DNA of 64,000 nucleotides from NCBI RefSeq assembly GCF_001278845.1, contig NZ_CP012590.1, forward strand, positions 496,001-560,000. Direction: 5' to 3'. How positions within the stretch are numbered: position 1 is the first letter of the stretch; each line of letters starts with the position of its first letter. The translations under genes were made by a program, and so were the position numbers. Source of the DNA: Actinomyces sp. oral taxon 414 (GTDB lineage Bacteria > Actinomycetota > Actinomycetes > Actinomycetales > Actinomycetaceae). Positions 30,049-39,449 of this stretch are shown here, one piece after another. The notes beneath the pieces are model-generated. The model had not been told where the DNA came from, did not search any database, and worked only from the letters and a program-made list of their open reading frames with translations.

Positions 30049-30423
30049 ATGGCTTACGCGATCAAGAGGGGCAAGTCCAAGGCCATCGCCCGCAAGATCC
30101 GCCACCAGCGCGTGCGCAAGCGCGTCAACGGCACCCCCGAGCGCCCGCGGCTGGTCGTCACCCGCTCCAACCGCCACATGGTCGCCCAGGTCGTCGACGA
30201 TACGATCGGCCACACGCTGTGCTCCGCCTCCACGCTCGAGGACGTCGTCAAGGGCGTCGAGGGCCACAAGGTGGGCGCCGCCCACAAGGTCGGCGAGCTC
30301 ATCGCCGAGCGCGCCCGGGCCCTGGGCATTGAGGCGGTCGTCTTCGACCGCGGCGGCAACAAGTACCACGGCCGCGTCGCGGCCGTCGCCGAGGGCGCCC
30401 GCGAGGGCGGACTGAGGCTCTGA
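30049..30423 (+). CDS. rplR: 50S ribosomal protein L18
   Basis: L18 binds 5S rRNA with L5. It has 124 residues; [20 protein letters not shown] and the C-terminal [20 protein letters not shown] are diagnostic. It lies 2 bp after rplF. Confidence 0.97.
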   Translation: MAYAIKRGKSKAIARKIRHQRVRKRVNGTPERPRLVVTRSNRHMVAQVVDDTIGHTLCSASTLEDVVKGVEGHKVGAAHKVGELIAERARALGIEAVVFDRGGNKYHGRVAAVAEGAREGGLRL

Positions 30424-30451
30424 GCCCAGACGACGAGAAAGCAGAGGAACA

Positions 30452-31156
30452 ATGGCTGCACCGCAGCAAGACAGGTCCGCGTCGTCCGACGGCTCGGCCC
30501 GCGCCGCCGACGAGCGCCGGGGCGAGGGCCGCGGCCGCCGTGACCGCAATGACCGCCGCGACCGTCGCGACCGCGGCAACGAGGACAAGTACATCGAGCG
30601 CGTCGTCGCCATCAACCGCGTGTCCAAGGTCGTCAAGGGCGGCCGCCGCTTCACCTTCACGGCGCTGGTCGTCGTCGGCGACGGCGAGGGCACCGTGGGC
30701 GTGGGCTACGGCAAGGCGAAGGAGGTCCCCTCCGCCATCGCCAAGGCCGTCGAGATCGCCAAGAAGAACTTCTTCCACGTCCCCATGATCCGCCGCTCCA
30801 TCCCGCACCTGGTCCAGGGCGAGGACTCCGCCGGAGTCGTTCTGCTGCGGCCCGCCTCCCCCGGGACCGGCGTTATCGCCGGCGGTCCGGTGCGCGCCGT
30901 CATGGACTGCGCCGGCGTCCACGACATCCTGTCGAAGTCGCTCGGCTCGTCCAACGCGATCAATATCGTTCACGCGACGGTCGACGCGCTCAAGCAGCTG
31001 GAGCAGCCCGAGGGCGTGGCCGCCCGACGCGGCCTGCCCCTGGAGGACGTCGCGCCGACGTCCATGCTGCGGGCCCGGGCCGAGGGCGAGGCCGACCGGC
31101 GCGCCGAGGCCGAGAAGAAGGAGGCCGCCAGGGCCGCCGAAGGAGTGGATGCGTGA
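30452..31156 (+). CDS. rpsE: 30S ribosomal protein S5
   Basis: S5 affects decoding fidelity and is the spectinomycin-resistance locus. It has 234 residues, longer than the ~165 of E. coli, because of an N-terminal Arg/Asp-rich segment ([14 protein letters not shown]) and a C-terminal Ala/Glu-rich tail, both usual in actinobacteria. The core [18 protein letters not shown] and [12 protein letters not shown] are intact. The stop overlaps the rpmD start (TGATG). Confidence 0.97.
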   Translation: MAAPQQDRSASSDGSARAADERRGEGRGRRDRNDRRDRRDRGNEDKYIERVVAINRVSKVVKGGRRFTFTALVVVGDGEGTVGVGYGKAKEVPSAIAKAVEIAKKNFFHVPMIRRSIPHLVQGEDSAGVVLLRPASPGTGVIAGGPVRAVMDCAGVHDILSKSLGSSNAINIVHATVDALKQLEQPEGVAARRGLPLEDVAPTSMLRARAEGEADRRAEAEKKEAARAAEGVDA

Positions 31157-31362
31157 TGGCCGAGTCCGCACCGAAGCAGACGAGCAGGCAGCTCAGGGTG
31201 ACCCAGGTCCGCTCGGGCATTGGCGGCACCCGCCGTCAGCGCGAGACCCTGCGCACCCTGGGCCTGCGCAAGATCCGCCAGTCCGTCGTGCGCGAGGACA
31301 ACCCCTCCGTGCGCGGCATGATCGCCACGGTGCACCACCTGGTCACCGTTGAGGAGGCCTGA
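31156..31362 (+). CDS. rpmD: 50S ribosomal protein L30
   Basis: L30 is a small 50S protein. It has 68 residues from ATG 31156 ([20 protein letters not shown]), which overlaps the rpsE stop; a GTG 3 bases earlier is also possible. [18 protein letters not shown] is the family signature. Confidence 0.95.
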   Translation: MAESAPKQTSRQLRVTQVRSGIGGTRRQRETLRTLGLRKIRQSVVREDNPSVRGMIATVHHLVTVEEA

Positions 31363-31363
31363 G

Positions 31364-31864
31364 ATGGCTGACACCAGGAAGATCGAGTCGGACGGGACCG
31401 GGGCGCCCCGGCCCGACCGGACGCGGGTCATTAAGCTGCACCACCTGCGTCCCGCCCCCGGCGCCAAGAAGGCCAAGACCCGAGTGGGCCGGGGCGAGGG
31501 CTCCAAGGGCAAGACCGCCGGCCGCGGCACCAAGGGCACCAAGGCCCGCCACCAGGTCCGCCCCGGCTTCGAGGGCGGCCAGATGCCGCTGCACATGCGC
31601 CTGCCCAAGCTCCGCGGCTTCAAGAACCCCAACCGGGTGGAGTACCAGCCCATTAACGTCGGCCGCATCGCCGAGCTGTTCCCCGCGGGCGGCGCGGTCA
31701 CGGTCGAGGACCTCATCGCCGCCGGCGCGGTTCGCAAGAACCAGCTGGTCAAGGTCCTGGGCGGGGGCGACGTCGACATCAAGCTGGAGATCACCGCCGA
31801 CGCCTGGTCCGGCTCCGCCAAGGAGAAGATCGAGGCCGCCGGGGGCTCGCTCACCGCCCGCTGA
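31364..31864 (+). CDS. rplO: 50S ribosomal protein L15
   Basis: L15 is a late-assembly 50S protein. It has 166 residues from ATG 31364, chosen because GAGGAGG lies 6 bases upstream. The first ~20 residues are a family-atypical extension; [20 protein letters not shown] begins the core. In most genomes secY follows directly; here a terminator and an accessory cassette intervene. Confidence 0.96.
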   Translation: MADTRKIESDGTGAPRPDRTRVIKLHHLRPAPGAKKAKTRVGRGEGSKGKTAGRGTKGTKARHQVRPGFEGGQMPLHMRLPKLRGFKNPNRVEYQPINVGRIAELFPAGGAVTVEDLIAAGAVRKNQLVKVLGGGDVDIKLEITADAWSGSAKEKIEAAGGSLTAR

Positions 31865-31909
31865 GCGGGCCGGGCCCGCAGCCCCTCATCGGGGCGGGCC
31901 GTGAACGAT

Positions 31910-31958
31910 ATCGAGGGCCCCTCCCACCGGTTCACCACCGGTGGGAGGGGCCCTCGAT
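31910..31958. terminator. Bidirectional hairpin terminator after rplO
   Basis: Bases 31910-31930 and 31938-31958 are exact inverted complements (21 bp) around a 7-base loop. It lies between rplO and the convergent RHH gene, so it can serve both. No T-run follows on either side. Confidence 0.75.
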
Positions 31959-31972
31959 CGCTGTCAAGCCTC

Positions 31973-32200
31973 CTACTGCTTTGGCGGCAGTAGGGGAGCC
32001 AACCGGCGCTGAAGGTCCTCAACCTCCTCGACCCAGGCGGGGTCGCTCATGAGCGACTTCGCATGTTTGTCGACGGCCTCCCGGATGACGGCGCCCATGG
32101 TCGTTCCCTTGACCTTGGCGATCGTGACGAGCTGATCGAACGATTCGCCGTCGAGGCGGACCGAGACCGTGCGTGATCGCATCGTGCTGCCATTGGGCAT
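31973..32200 (-). CDS. Ribbon-helix-helix (CopG/Arc-like) regulator or orphan antitoxin
   Basis: This encodes 75 residues on the minus strand. TVSVRLDGESFDQLVTIAKV is a typical RHH strand-helix, followed by GTTMGAVIREAVDKH as the second helix; the C-terminal third (WVEEVEDLQRRLAPLLPPKQ) is helical, as in antitoxins that use this end to bind a partner. An AGAGAGA lies upstream as ribosome site. No toxin-like gene follows it, because the rplO terminator comes next. A palindrome overlapping the divergent promoter at 32267-32277 could be its operator. It is either an autoregulator or an orphan antitoxin. Confidence 0.75.
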   Translation of the reverse strand: MPNGSTMRSRTVSVRLDGESFDQLVTIAKVKGTTMGAVIREAVDKHAKSLMSDPAWVEEVEDLQRRLAPLLPPKQ

Positions 32201-32266
32201 TGGATCTCTCTTTCTCTATGTGAGGTCAGTCACGTATCGTCAGGAGCAGACGTGTGTGACTGCCAT

Positions 32267-32277
32267 AGTATAATACT
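32267..32277. promoter_or_regulatory. Palindromic operator over a consensus -10 box
   Basis: AGTATAATACT is a perfect inverted repeat of 5 bp around one central base. On the plus strand it contains TATAAT (32269-32274) exactly six bases before ATG 32281; on the minus strand it contains TATACT toward the RHH gene. RHH repressors commonly bind such short inverted repeats in their own promoters. The site is in an AT-rich island. Confidence 0.5.
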
Positions 32278-32280
32278 GTA

Positions 32281-32337
32281 ATGAGCAAGGATGCCAGTGT
32301 TTGTAGAAAGGTCTGTTATATCTATTACCATACATAG
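32281..32337 (+). CDS. Possible 18-residue leader peptide
   Basis: An ATG six bases after the only perfect TATAAT in the window opens an 18-codon frame, MSKDASVCRKVCYIYYHT, ending in TAG. It overlaps the start of the 174-residue ORF in another frame. It could be a leaderless regulatory peptide or chance; the Cys and Tyr content is unusual for this genome. Confidence 0.3.
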   Translation: MSKDASVCRKVCYIYYHT

Positions 32338-32815
32338 CGACAGTGGTTGGTCCGGACTGATCACCCCCTTGCTGAGGGATGCGTGGTGGGAGATGCGCAG
32401 ACAGATCCTCCTGGCGTCGAGGGCGAACTCGGACACCGACAGCGTGCTGATCGCGGATCCGCGCCACATGGGCGACCCGGCGCAGAAGATCGCCGGAGCC
32501 CCGGTGACCCGCAAGGTGATCCAGAACGCCGACAACATCGCGGTCCAACTGAACCCCTCGTCGCTGTGGGACGGTGTGTGCGCCGTCCTCGTGGCCGCCG
32601 CCGGCGGGACAGTCGTGCCCATCGGGAGCACCGAGCCGACGACCTGGGACGAAATATTGGAGTGGTGGTCGCAACTCGGTTACGAGCGGGATCCCGATCG
32701 CGACGACGGCTCCATGCGCGCCGCCAGACGCGTTCCCGGCTTCGTCGCGGGGATGCGGGCGGACCGGGTGATCGAGGCCGCCGGGATGTGCCTCGACCTT
32801 CCGGGCGGGCGGTGA
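32291..32815 (+). CDS. Hypothetical protein in rplO-secY cassette
   Basis: I do not recognise this 174-residue product. It has no signal peptide or clear membrane helix. The interior (DAWWEMRRQILLASRANSD, WDGVCAVLVAAAGGTVVPIG, TTWDEILEWWSQLGYERDPD) has normal composition for a folded protein and contains many Trp residues. The start is uncertain: the ATG at 32291 has only AAGG immediately before it. The 5' part is AT-richer than the neighbours and the rest is GC-rich, so this may be a real small gene or the remnant of a longer one. It lies 162 bp before secY on the same strand. Confidence 0.45.
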   Translation: MPVFVERSVISITIHSDSGWSGLITPLLRDAWWEMRRQILLASRANSDTDSVLIADPRHMGDPAQKIAGAPVTRKVIQNADNIAVQLNPSSLWDGVCAVLVAAAGGTVVPIGSTEPTTWDEILEWWSQLGYERDPDRDDGSMRAARRVPGFVAGMRADRVIEAAGMCLDLPGGR

Positions 32816-32977
32816 CGCGCGGGCGCGATGGTGACGGATACCCCGTTACAAGGAGGCGACGATGGACCGCTGCGGGTGACGCACGCGGTAGGGTGGCTCA
32901 CGGTGCTGTCCCGGTACCGGGCCGTCGTGCGCCCGCACGACTGCCGTCAGATCGTCCCCGGAGCCACAGGAGACCGA

Positions 32978-34279
32978 GTGCTCAGCGCGTTCATGCAGGC
33001 CTTCAAGACGCCTGACCTTCGGAGGAAGCTGCTCTTCACCCTGGGCATTATGGCCCTGTTCCGCCTCGGGTCCGTGCTGCCGACCCCGGGCGTCTCCCTC
33101 GCCAATGTCCAGAAGTGCATGAGCCAGCAGAACCAGGAGGACCCCGGTCTGCTCAACCTCATCGACATCTTCTCCGGCGGCGCCCTGCTCCAGTTGAGCG
33201 TCTTCGCCCTGGGGATCATGCCCTACATCACGGCCTCCATCATTATCCAGCTGCTGCGCGTGGTCATCCCGCGCTTCGAGGATCTGCACAAGGAGGGCCA
33301 GTCCGGCACCGCCAAGCTCACCGAGTACACCCGCTACCTGACCATCGGTCTGGGAGTGCTCCAGTCCTCGGCGATCGTGGCCACCGCCTCCACCCAGCGG
33401 CCCTTCGGCATGACGCAGTGCCCGGACCCGCTGGTCCCCAACGCCTCTGCCCCGGCCATGGCCCTCATGATCGTCACCATGACCGCGGGCACCGGCTTGA
33501 TCATGTGGCTCGGCGAGCTCATCACCGACAGGGGCATCGGCAACGGCATGTCCCTGCTCATCTTCACCTCCATCGTCGCGCGCATGCCCAGGAACCTGCT
33601 GTCCATCTTCGGCGGCGCGGGGGCCGCCAAGTTCTTCGCGGTCGTCGCCATCATCCTCGTGGCCACCATCGCCGTCGTCTTCATTGAGCAGGCCACCCGG
33701 CGCATCCCGGTGCAGTACGCCAAGCGCATGGTGGGCAGGCGCCAGTACGGCGGCTCGACCACCTACATCCCCATTAAGATCAACACCGCGGGCGTCATCC
33801 CCGTCATCTTCGCCTCCTCGATCCTGTCCATGCCCCAGCTCTTCGCCCAGTTCTCCAACTCCAACGCGGGCTGGGTGCAGTGGATCGCGAACAACCTCAG
33901 GCAGACCGACACCTTCTACCTGGTGGCCTACGGCCTGCTCATCCTCTTCTTCACCTTCTTCTACACGGCCATCACCTTCAATCCGGAGGAGATCGCCGAC
34001 AATATGAAGAAGTACGGCGGTTTCATCCCCGGCATCCGCGCCGGGGAGCCGACCGTGCGCTACCTCTCCTACGTCATCAACCGCGTGACGGTGGCCGGCT
34101 CGGTCTACCTCGTGATCCTGGCCCTGCTGCCCACCATCGCCGTCCTGTGGCTCGGCCTGTCCGCGAGCCTGCCCTTCGGCGGCACGACGATCCTCATTAT
34201 GGTCGGCGTGGGCCTTCAGACGGTCAAGGAGATCAACTCTCAGCTTCAGCAGCGCCACTACGAAGGGTTCCTCTCATGA
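32978..34279 (+). CDS. secY: Protein translocase subunit SecY
   Basis: SecY is the channel of the general secretion pathway, which the pilins and surface proteins of this region need. It has 433 residues with about ten membrane helices. The GTG at 32978 (MLSAFMQAFKTPDLRRKLLF) is chosen with AGGAGA just upstream. VLPTPGVS, IMPYITASIIIQLL, NTAGVIPVIFASS and the C-terminal QLQQRHYEGF are conserved. The stop overlaps the adk start (ATGA). Confidence 0.96.
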   Translation: MLSAFMQAFKTPDLRRKLLFTLGIMALFRLGSVLPTPGVSLANVQKCMSQQNQEDPGLLNLIDIFSGGALLQLSVFALGIMPYITASIIIQLLRVVIPRFEDLHKEGQSGTAKLTEYTRYLTIGLGVLQSSAIVATASTQRPFGMTQCPDPLVPNASAPAMALMIVTMTAGTGLIMWLGELITDRGIGNGMSLLIFTSIVARMPRNLLSIFGGAGAAKFFAVVAIILVATIAVVFIEQATRRIPVQYAKRMVGRRQYGGSTTYIPIKINTAGVIPVIFASSILSMPQLFAQFSNSNAGWVQWIANNLRQTDTFYLVAYGLLILFFTFFYTAITFNPEEIADNMKKYGGFIPGIRAGEPTVRYLSYVINRVTVAGSVYLVILALLPTIAVLWLGLSASLPFGGTTILIMVGVGLQTVKEINSQLQQRHYEGFLS

Positions 34280-34857
34280 GCGCACGCATGGTCCTCCTAG
34301 GCCCCCCCGGAGCCGGCAAGGGCACCCAGGCCGCCCGCATCGGTCGGCGCCTGGGCATTCCGGCGATCTCCACCGGCGACATCTTCCGCGCCCACGTCGC
34401 CGGGAGCACCGAGCTGGGGCGGCGGGCCCGGGCCTATATGGACAGGGGCGAGTACGTCCCCGACTCGGTGACCAACGCCATGGTCGCGGACCGCCTCGCC
34501 GAGGACGACGCCGCCTCCGGCTTCCTCCTCGACGGCTACCCCCGCACCGCGGACCAGGTCGACGCCCTGGAGCGGATGCTCTCCGAGCGGGGCGAGGCCC
34601 TCGACGTCGTCGTCGAGATCACGGCCGACGCCGACGCCGTCGTCGAGCGCCTGCTGGGCCGCGCCGCCGAGCAGGGGCGCGCCGATGACACCGAGCCGGT
34701 CATCCGCCGTCGGCTCGAGGTCTACGCCGAGGCCACTGCGCCGCTGGCCGCGATCTACGAGGACCAGGGCCTGCTGCTGCGCGTGGACGGCATGGGCGGC
34801 ATTGACGAGGTGACGGATCGGATTATGGCGGCCCTGGCCGCCCGGCTGAGTGTGTAG
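34276..34857 (+). CDS. adk: Adenylate kinase
   Basis: It interconverts ATP + AMP and 2 ADP. It has 193 residues with the P-loop GPPGAGKGT at residues 9-17, STGDIFRAH for AMP binding and DGYPRTADQ. The length indicates the short-lid form without the zinc-binding lid cysteines. The start overlaps the secY stop; map follows by 5 bp. secY-adk-map is the usual actinobacterial order. Confidence 0.97.
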   Translation: MSARMVLLGPPGAGKGTQAARIGRRLGIPAISTGDIFRAHVAGSTELGRRARAYMDRGEYVPDSVTNAMVADRLAEDDAASGFLLDGYPRTADQVDALERMLSERGEALDVVVEITADADAVVERLLGRAAEQGRADDTEPVIRRRLEVYAEATAPLAAIYEDQGLLLRVDGMGGIDEVTDRIMAALAARLSV

Positions 34858-34862
34858 TCGTC

Positions 34863-35744
34863 GTGTTCTCCCGCAAGCGCATCGAGCTCAAGACCCCTGA
34901 TCAGGTGCGCCACATGCGCCGCGCCGGGCTCGTGGTGGCGGACATCCACGCGGCCCTGCGCGAGGCGGTGCGCCCGGGCGTGACGACCGGCGAGCTGGAC
35001 GCCGTGTGCGCCGACGTCATTGAGGCCGCGGGCGCCCGCTCGAACTTCCTGGGCTACTACGACTACCCGGCCACGGTGTGCGTGTCGGTCAATGACGAGG
35101 TCGTCCACGGCATCCCGGGCCCGCGGGTCCTGGAGGCCGGGGACCTGGTCACCTTCGACTGCGGCGCCTACGTCACCGACGACGACGATGTCCAGTGGCA
35201 CGGCGACGCCGCCTTTACCACGGTCGTCGGCGGGCGCTACGACGGCGACTTGGACCGCGTCCTGGACCGCACCACCCACCAGGCCCTGTGGGCGGCCATC
35301 GCCGCCGTCGCCCGGGCCGCCGCGGGCCAGGCCGTCGGGCGCGCCCAGTACCTCAATGCCATTGGCGACGCCGTCGAGGACGCCGTCGAGGACGCCGCCG
35401 AGCGCGACGGCGTGCGCCTGGGCATTCTGGAGGAGTACGTCGGCCACGGCATCGGCACGCGGATGCACATGGCCCCGGACGTGCTCAATTACTCCGTCAG
35501 GCGCAAGGGCCCGCGCCTGCGGCCGGGCATGGTGCTGGCCATTGAGCCCATGCTCACCGCCGGGTCCGCCCGGGTCCGCGAGCTCGACGACGGCTGGACG
35601 GTCGTCACCCAGGACGGCTCGCGCGCCGCCCAGTGGGAGCACACGGTGGCCATTGTCCCCGGCGGGGTCTGGGTGCTCACGGCGCCCGACGGCGGTGTCG
35701 AGGGCCTGGCCCCCTTCGGGATCGAGCCCCGCCCGGTGCGCTGA
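34863..35744 (+). CDS. map: Methionine aminopeptidase, type I
   Basis: It removes the initiator methionine from nascent proteins. It has 293 residues from a GTG. The metal ligands are visible in order: FDCGAY and HGDAAF (two Asp), VGHGIG (His), LAIEPML (Glu) and QWEHTVAI (Glu). It is followed by infA after 168 bp. Confidence 0.95.
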   Translation: MFSRKRIELKTPDQVRHMRRAGLVVADIHAALREAVRPGVTTGELDAVCADVIEAAGARSNFLGYYDYPATVCVSVNDEVVHGIPGPRVLEAGDLVTFDCGAYVTDDDDVQWHGDAAFTTVVGGRYDGDLDRVLDRTTHQALWAAIAAVARAAAGQAVGRAQYLNAIGDAVEDAVEDAAERDGVRLGILEEYVGHGIGTRMHMAPDVLNYSVRRKGPRLRPGMVLAIEPMLTAGSARVRELDDGWTVVTQDGSRAAQWEHTVAIVPGGVWVLTAPDGGVEGLAPFGIEPRPVR

Positions 35745-35912
35745 GGCGCAGGCCTGTGGCCGGGAACACCGCGGATGTGCCTCATCTCGCGTGGTGCCCC
35801 CCAGTGCGCCGTCGTATCCTTGGCAGTCGGTGCGCCAGCGGCACGACCGCCCGGCGCCCCCTCCGGCGGCGTCGTCGTCGGAGGTACTCGAGTGAGAAGG
35901 CACCGGAGGAAC

Positions 35913-36134
35913 ATGGCCAAGAAGGACGGCGTCATCGAGGTCGAGGGATCGGTCGTCGAGGCCCTTCCGAATGCGATGTTCCGGGTGGAGCTGAGCAACG
36001 GGCACGTCGTGCTCGCGCACATCTCCGGCAAGATGCGGCAGCACTACATCCGCATCCTCCCCGAGGACCGCGTAGTCGTGGAGCTGAGCCCCTACGACCT
36101 GTCCCGCGGTCGCATCGTCTACCGGTACAAGTGA
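35913..36134 (+). CDS. infA: Translation initiation factor IF-1
   Basis: IF-1 occupies the 30S A site during initiation. It has 73 residues, [20 protein letters not shown], an OB fold ending [12 protein letters not shown]. The ATG at 35913 follows CCGGAGGA; the frame is open further upstream but that sequence is not IF-1. Confidence 0.97.
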   Translation: MAKKDGVIEVEGSVVEALPNAMFRVELSNGHVVLAHISGKMRQHYIRILPEDRVVVELSPYDLSRGRIVYRYK

Positions 36135-36171
36135 CGGTCCTCCCCCGCGAGGGGTGTGAAGGAGGAGCATT

Positions 36172-36285
36172 ATGAAGGTCAAGCCGAGCGTCAAGAAGAT
36201 CTGCGACAGCTGCAAGGTGATCCGTCGCCACGGCCGCGTCATGGTCATCTGCGACAACCCGCGCCACAAGCAGCGCCAGGGCTGA
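36172..36285 (+). CDS. rpmJ: 50S ribosomal protein L36
   Basis: This is a very short gene of 37 residues, [20 protein letters not shown] at the start. It has the zinc-binding pattern C-x2-C, a third Cys (VICDNPRHK) and a His, so it is the zinc-binding form. GAAGGAGG precedes the ATG. It lies between infA and rpsM, as expected. Confidence 0.97.
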   Translation: MKVKPSVKKICDSCKVIRRHGRVMVICDNPRHKQRQG

Positions 36286-36444
36286 AGGCCCGCGCACCGG
36301 CCTCCCCGCGGGGAGGCCGCCATCAGCACCCGTCCCGGCGACCGGCCCCGGCCGGCGCAACCCCCGGTCCCCGGAGGCCGGGGCCGCAGCGCATAGCGGA
36401 GGAGGCGGGTGACGACCTCCGGGAGCACACAGGAGAACCACACC

Positions 36445-36819
36445 GTGGCACGCATTTCCGGCGTCGACCTGCCTCGCGAGAAGCGAGTCGAGGTCGCGCT
36501 GACCTACATCTACGGGATCGGGCGCACCCGCGCGGATCAGACCCTCAAGGCCACGGGCGTCGACCCCGACACCCGCGTCAAGGACCTGACCGAGGACGAG
36601 CTCATCGCCCTGCGCACCCACATCGACTCCAACTACCGGGTGGAGGGCGATCTGCGCCGCGAGGTCCAGGCGGACATCCGCCGCAAGATCGAGATCGGCT
36701 GCTACCAGGGCCTGCGCCACCGCCGCCACCTGCCGGTGCACGGCCAGCGCACCAAGACCAATGCGCGCACCCGCAAGGGCCCCAAGCGCACCGTGGCCGG
36801 CAAGAAGAAGGCCAAGTAA
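36445..36819 (+). CDS. rpsM: 30S ribosomal protein S13
   Basis: S13 contacts P-site tRNA and forms head-to-50S bridges. It has 124 residues from GTG 36445 ([20 protein letters not shown]), AGGAGA upstream. The C-terminal [20 protein letters not shown] is diagnostic. Confidence 0.97.
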   Translation: MARISGVDLPREKRVEVALTYIYGIGRTRADQTLKATGVDPDTRVKDLTEDELIALRTHIDSNYRVEGDLRREVQADIRRKIEIGCYQGLRHRRHLPVHGQRTKTNARTRKGPKRTVAGKKKAK

Positions 36820-36879
36820 GCAGCACGCGGCGCGGCCAGTGGCCCGCCGCGGACGACGATCCCGAGCGAAGAAGGAACA

Positions 36880-37281
36880 ATGCCCCCCAAGACCCGCACC
36901 GCCGTGCGCAAGCCGCGCCGCAAGGACCGCAAGAACGTCACGCACGGCCACGCCTACATCAAGTCCACCTTCAACAACACCATTGTCTCCCTGACCGACC
37001 CCCACGGTGCCGTCATCGCCTGGGCCTCCTCCGGCCAGGTCGGCTTCAAGGGCTCGCGCAAGTCGACCCCCTACGCCGCCCAGCTGGCCGCCGAGGCCGC
37101 CGCCAGGCGCGCCCAGGAGCACGGCATGAAGAAGATCGACGTCTTCGTCAAGGGCCCGGGTTCGGGCCGCGAGACCGCGATCCGTTCCCTCCAGGCCGCC
37201 GGTCTCGAGGTCGGCTCCATTACGGACGTGACCCCTCAGGCCCACAACGGCTGCCGCCCGCCCAAGCGCCGCCGCGTCTGA
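36880..37281 (+). CDS. rpsK: 30S ribosomal protein S11
   Basis: S11 is part of the platform that holds the Shine-Dalgarno helix. It has 133 residues; [20 protein letters not shown] and the C-terminal [13 protein letters not shown] are conserved. GAAGGAAC precedes the ATG. The usual rpsD is absent between rpsK and rpoA, as is common in actinobacteria. Confidence 0.97.
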   Translation: MPPKTRTAVRKPRRKDRKNVTHGHAYIKSTFNNTIVSLTDPHGAVIAWASSGQVGFKGSRKSTPYAAQLAAEAAARRAQEHGMKKIDVFVKGPGSGRETAIRSLQAAGLEVGSITDVTPQAHNGCRPPKRRRV

Positions 37282-37442
37282 GATCTTCGGGGCCGACGGC
37301 GCCGCCACCCCGATCGCGGCCGCGCCGTCGGCCCCATGCGCCCCGCCGACCGGCGGGGCGCGGGCGCACCGCGGCGGGCCCGCGGCGCCCGAGCCACGAG
37401 GAACGGCGTCATATAGCGGGCGCCGCGACGAAAGGAAACCAC

Positions 37443-38444
37443 GTGCTCATCGCACAGCGACCCACGCTCACCGAGGAGGTCGTCGAGGAGGACCGCCGCT
37501 CGCGGTTCGTCATCGAGCCCCTGGAGCCCGGATTCGGCTACACGCTCGGCAACTCCCTGCGGCGCACGCTGCTGTCGTCCATCCCGGGCGCGGCCGTCAC
37601 GTCCGTGCGCATCGACGGGGTGCCCCACGAGTTCCGTACCATCGCCGGCGTCAAGGAGGATGTCACCCAGATCATCCTCAATGTCAAGGAGATCGTGCTC
37701 TCCTCCGAGAACGACGAGCCGGTGGTCATGTACCTGCGCAAGTCCGGCCCGGGCGCCGTCATCGCCGGCGACATCACCCCGCCGGCCGGTGTCGAGATCC
37801 ACAACCCCGAGCTGGTCATCGCCACCCTCAATGAGAAGGGCAAGCTGGAGATCGAGCTGACGGTTGAGCGCGGGCGCGGCTACGTGTCGGCCAACCAGAA
37901 CAAGGATCCGAACGCGGAGATCTCCCGCATTCCCGTGGACTCCATCTACTCGCCGGTCAAGAAGGTCTCCTACGCCGTCGAGGCCACCCGTGTCGAGCAG
38001 CGCACCGACTTCGACCGCCTCGTCGTCGACGTCGAGACGAAGGCCTCCATCACCCCGCGCGACGCCCTGGCGTCGGCAGGCAAGACCCTCGTCGAGCTCT
38101 TCGGCCTGGCCCGCGAGCTCAATGTCGAGGCCGAGGGCATCGAGGTGGGCCCCTCGCCCATGGACCAGGCCCTCCAGCAGGACCTCGCCCTCATGATCGA
38201 CGAGCTGGACCTGCAGGCCCGCTCCTCCAACGCCCTCAAGCGCGAGGGCATCCACACCGTTGGCGAGCTCGTCGCGCGCAGCGAGGCGGACCTGCTCGAC
38301 ATCCGCAACTTCGGCGCCAAGTCCATCTCCGAGATCAAGGACAAGCTGGCCGAGCTGGGGCTGTCCCTCAAGGGCTCCCCGGTCGACTACCTCGCGGACG
38401 ACGACTACACCAACCCCACCTTCAGCGACGAGCACCTGGCCTGA
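37443..38444 (+). CDS. rpoA: RNA polymerase alpha subunit
   Basis: Alpha dimerises to start RNA polymerase assembly, and its C-terminal domain binds UP elements and activators. It has 333 residues from GTG 37443 ([20 protein letters not shown]). The NTD signature [20 protein letters not shown] and the [23 protein letters not shown] are intact. GAAAGGAAA lies upstream. Confidence 0.97.
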   Translation: MLIAQRPTLTEEVVEEDRRSRFVIEPLEPGFGYTLGNSLRRTLLSSIPGAAVTSVRIDGVPHEFRTIAGVKEDVTQIILNVKEIVLSSENDEPVVMYLRKSGPGAVIAGDITPPAGVEIHNPELVIATLNEKGKLEIELTVERGRGYVSANQNKDPNAEISRIPVDSIYSPVKKVSYAVEATRVEQRTDFDRLVVDVETKASITPRDALASAGKTLVELFGLARELNVEAEGIEVGPSPMDQALQQDLALMIDELDLQARSSNALKREGIHTVGELVARSEADLLDIRNFGAKSISEIKDKLAELGLSLKGSPVDYLADDDYTNPTFSDEHLA

Positions 38445-38475
38445 GCCCCGCTCGCCATTCATCTAGGAGACAACA

Positions 38476-39060
38476 ATGCCTCGCCCCACTAAGGGCCCCC
38501 GACTGGGCGGCTCCCCCCAGCACGAGCGCCACCTGCTGGCCAACCTGGCCACCCAGCTCTTCCTCCACGAGTCCATTAAGACCACGGAGGCCCGCGCCCG
38601 CCGCCTGCGCCCCTACGCCGAGAAGCTCATCACCAAGGGCAAGCGCGGCGACCTGCACGCCCGCCGCACCGTGATGAAGAAGGTGACGGACAAGTACGCC
38701 GTGTACCGCCTGTTCGAGGAGCTCGCCCCCCAGTTCCAGGGGCGCGAGGGCGGCTACACCCGCATTGTCAAGACGGCGCCGCGCAAGGGCGACAACGCCC
38801 CCATGGCCGTCATCTCCCTCGTGCTCGAGCCGGTGGCCAAGAAGGAGATCGTGGACGACGCCGTCGCCACCGCCAAGAGGGCGGCCGCCGAGGCCGTCGA
38901 GGCCGCCGAGGAGGGCGCGACCGCGGTCGAGGCGGCCGAGGAGAGCGCCGTCGAAGCCGTCGAGGCGGTTGAGGAGAGCGCGGCCGCTGTCGCCGCGGAC
39001 CCCGTCGACGCCGAGGAGGACGACGCCGAGGAGGACGCGCCCGCGCCCGCCAAGAAGTGA
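38476..39060 (+). CDS. rplQ: 50S ribosomal protein L17 with acidic Ala-rich tail
   Basis: It has 194 residues. The first ~125 are normal L17 ([20 protein letters not shown] ... [19 protein letters not shown]). The remainder is an Ala/Glu-rich, mostly acidic extension ending [10 protein letters not shown], longer than in E. coli but of a type seen in actinobacteria. Last gene of the alpha operon; a strong terminator follows. Confidence 0.95.
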   Translation: MPRPTKGPRLGGSPQHERHLLANLATQLFLHESIKTTEARARRLRPYAEKLITKGKRGDLHARRTVMKKVTDKYAVYRLFEELAPQFQGREGGYTRIVKTAPRKGDNAPMAVISLVLEPVAKKEIVDDAVATAKRAAAEAVEAAEEGATAVEAAEESAVEAVEAVEESAAAVAADPVDAEEDDAEEDAPAPAKK

Positions 39061-39080
39061 GTCGTCGGCCCCATCTCGCG

Positions 39081-39126
39081 CCGGGAGGCCCGGACCCCGT
39101 CAACGGGGTCCGGGCCTCCCGGCTTT
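39081..39126 (+). terminator. Intrinsic terminator after rplQ
   Basis: A 20-bp perfect stem (39081-39100 with 39103-39122) with a tight turn is followed by CTTT. It ends the secY/alpha transcription unit. Confidence 0.85.
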
Positions 39127-39449
39127 ACCACCGTTGCCCGGGTCATTGCCAGGGACCCTCATCACCGTGGATATCACAGTCGGTCCGCCGCCATTGCGCA
39201 CCGGGGGCCGGGCGGCGCCCCGGATACCGCCCGTCGCCGTCAGACGTCGTGTATGCAAGGCAATTCGTAGGGGAGGGCGAGCATCGGGGGAGGGTGGGGC
39301 GACGATGCTCCCGAGTGCCGCCCCACCCACTAATTGTGACAAGACTCACATACGAATCTGTGGGAATCGCGACTTGAGGTTTCCGTCCGGTCACAATCGC
39401 GCTAGGCTGAAATCATATTGAGTCCCGATCTGACTACTGGGAGTTACAC
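39127..39449 (+). other. Intergenic region upstream of LAXTG surface gene
   Basis: These 323 bases become AT-richer toward the surface-protein gene. TTGAGG (39374) and TAGGCT (39403) are promoter-like but 23 bases apart; CATATT near 39414 is another -10 candidate. GGGAG lies before the ATG at 39450. No gene or RNA is recognised. Confidence 0.4.

Noticed and set aside
32230..32631. 133-codon minus-strand frame upstream of the RHH gene as a toxin partner
   Set aside because: It runs across the promoter/palindrome and has no ribosome site; composition and codon use look like an antisense shadow of the 174-residue ORF.
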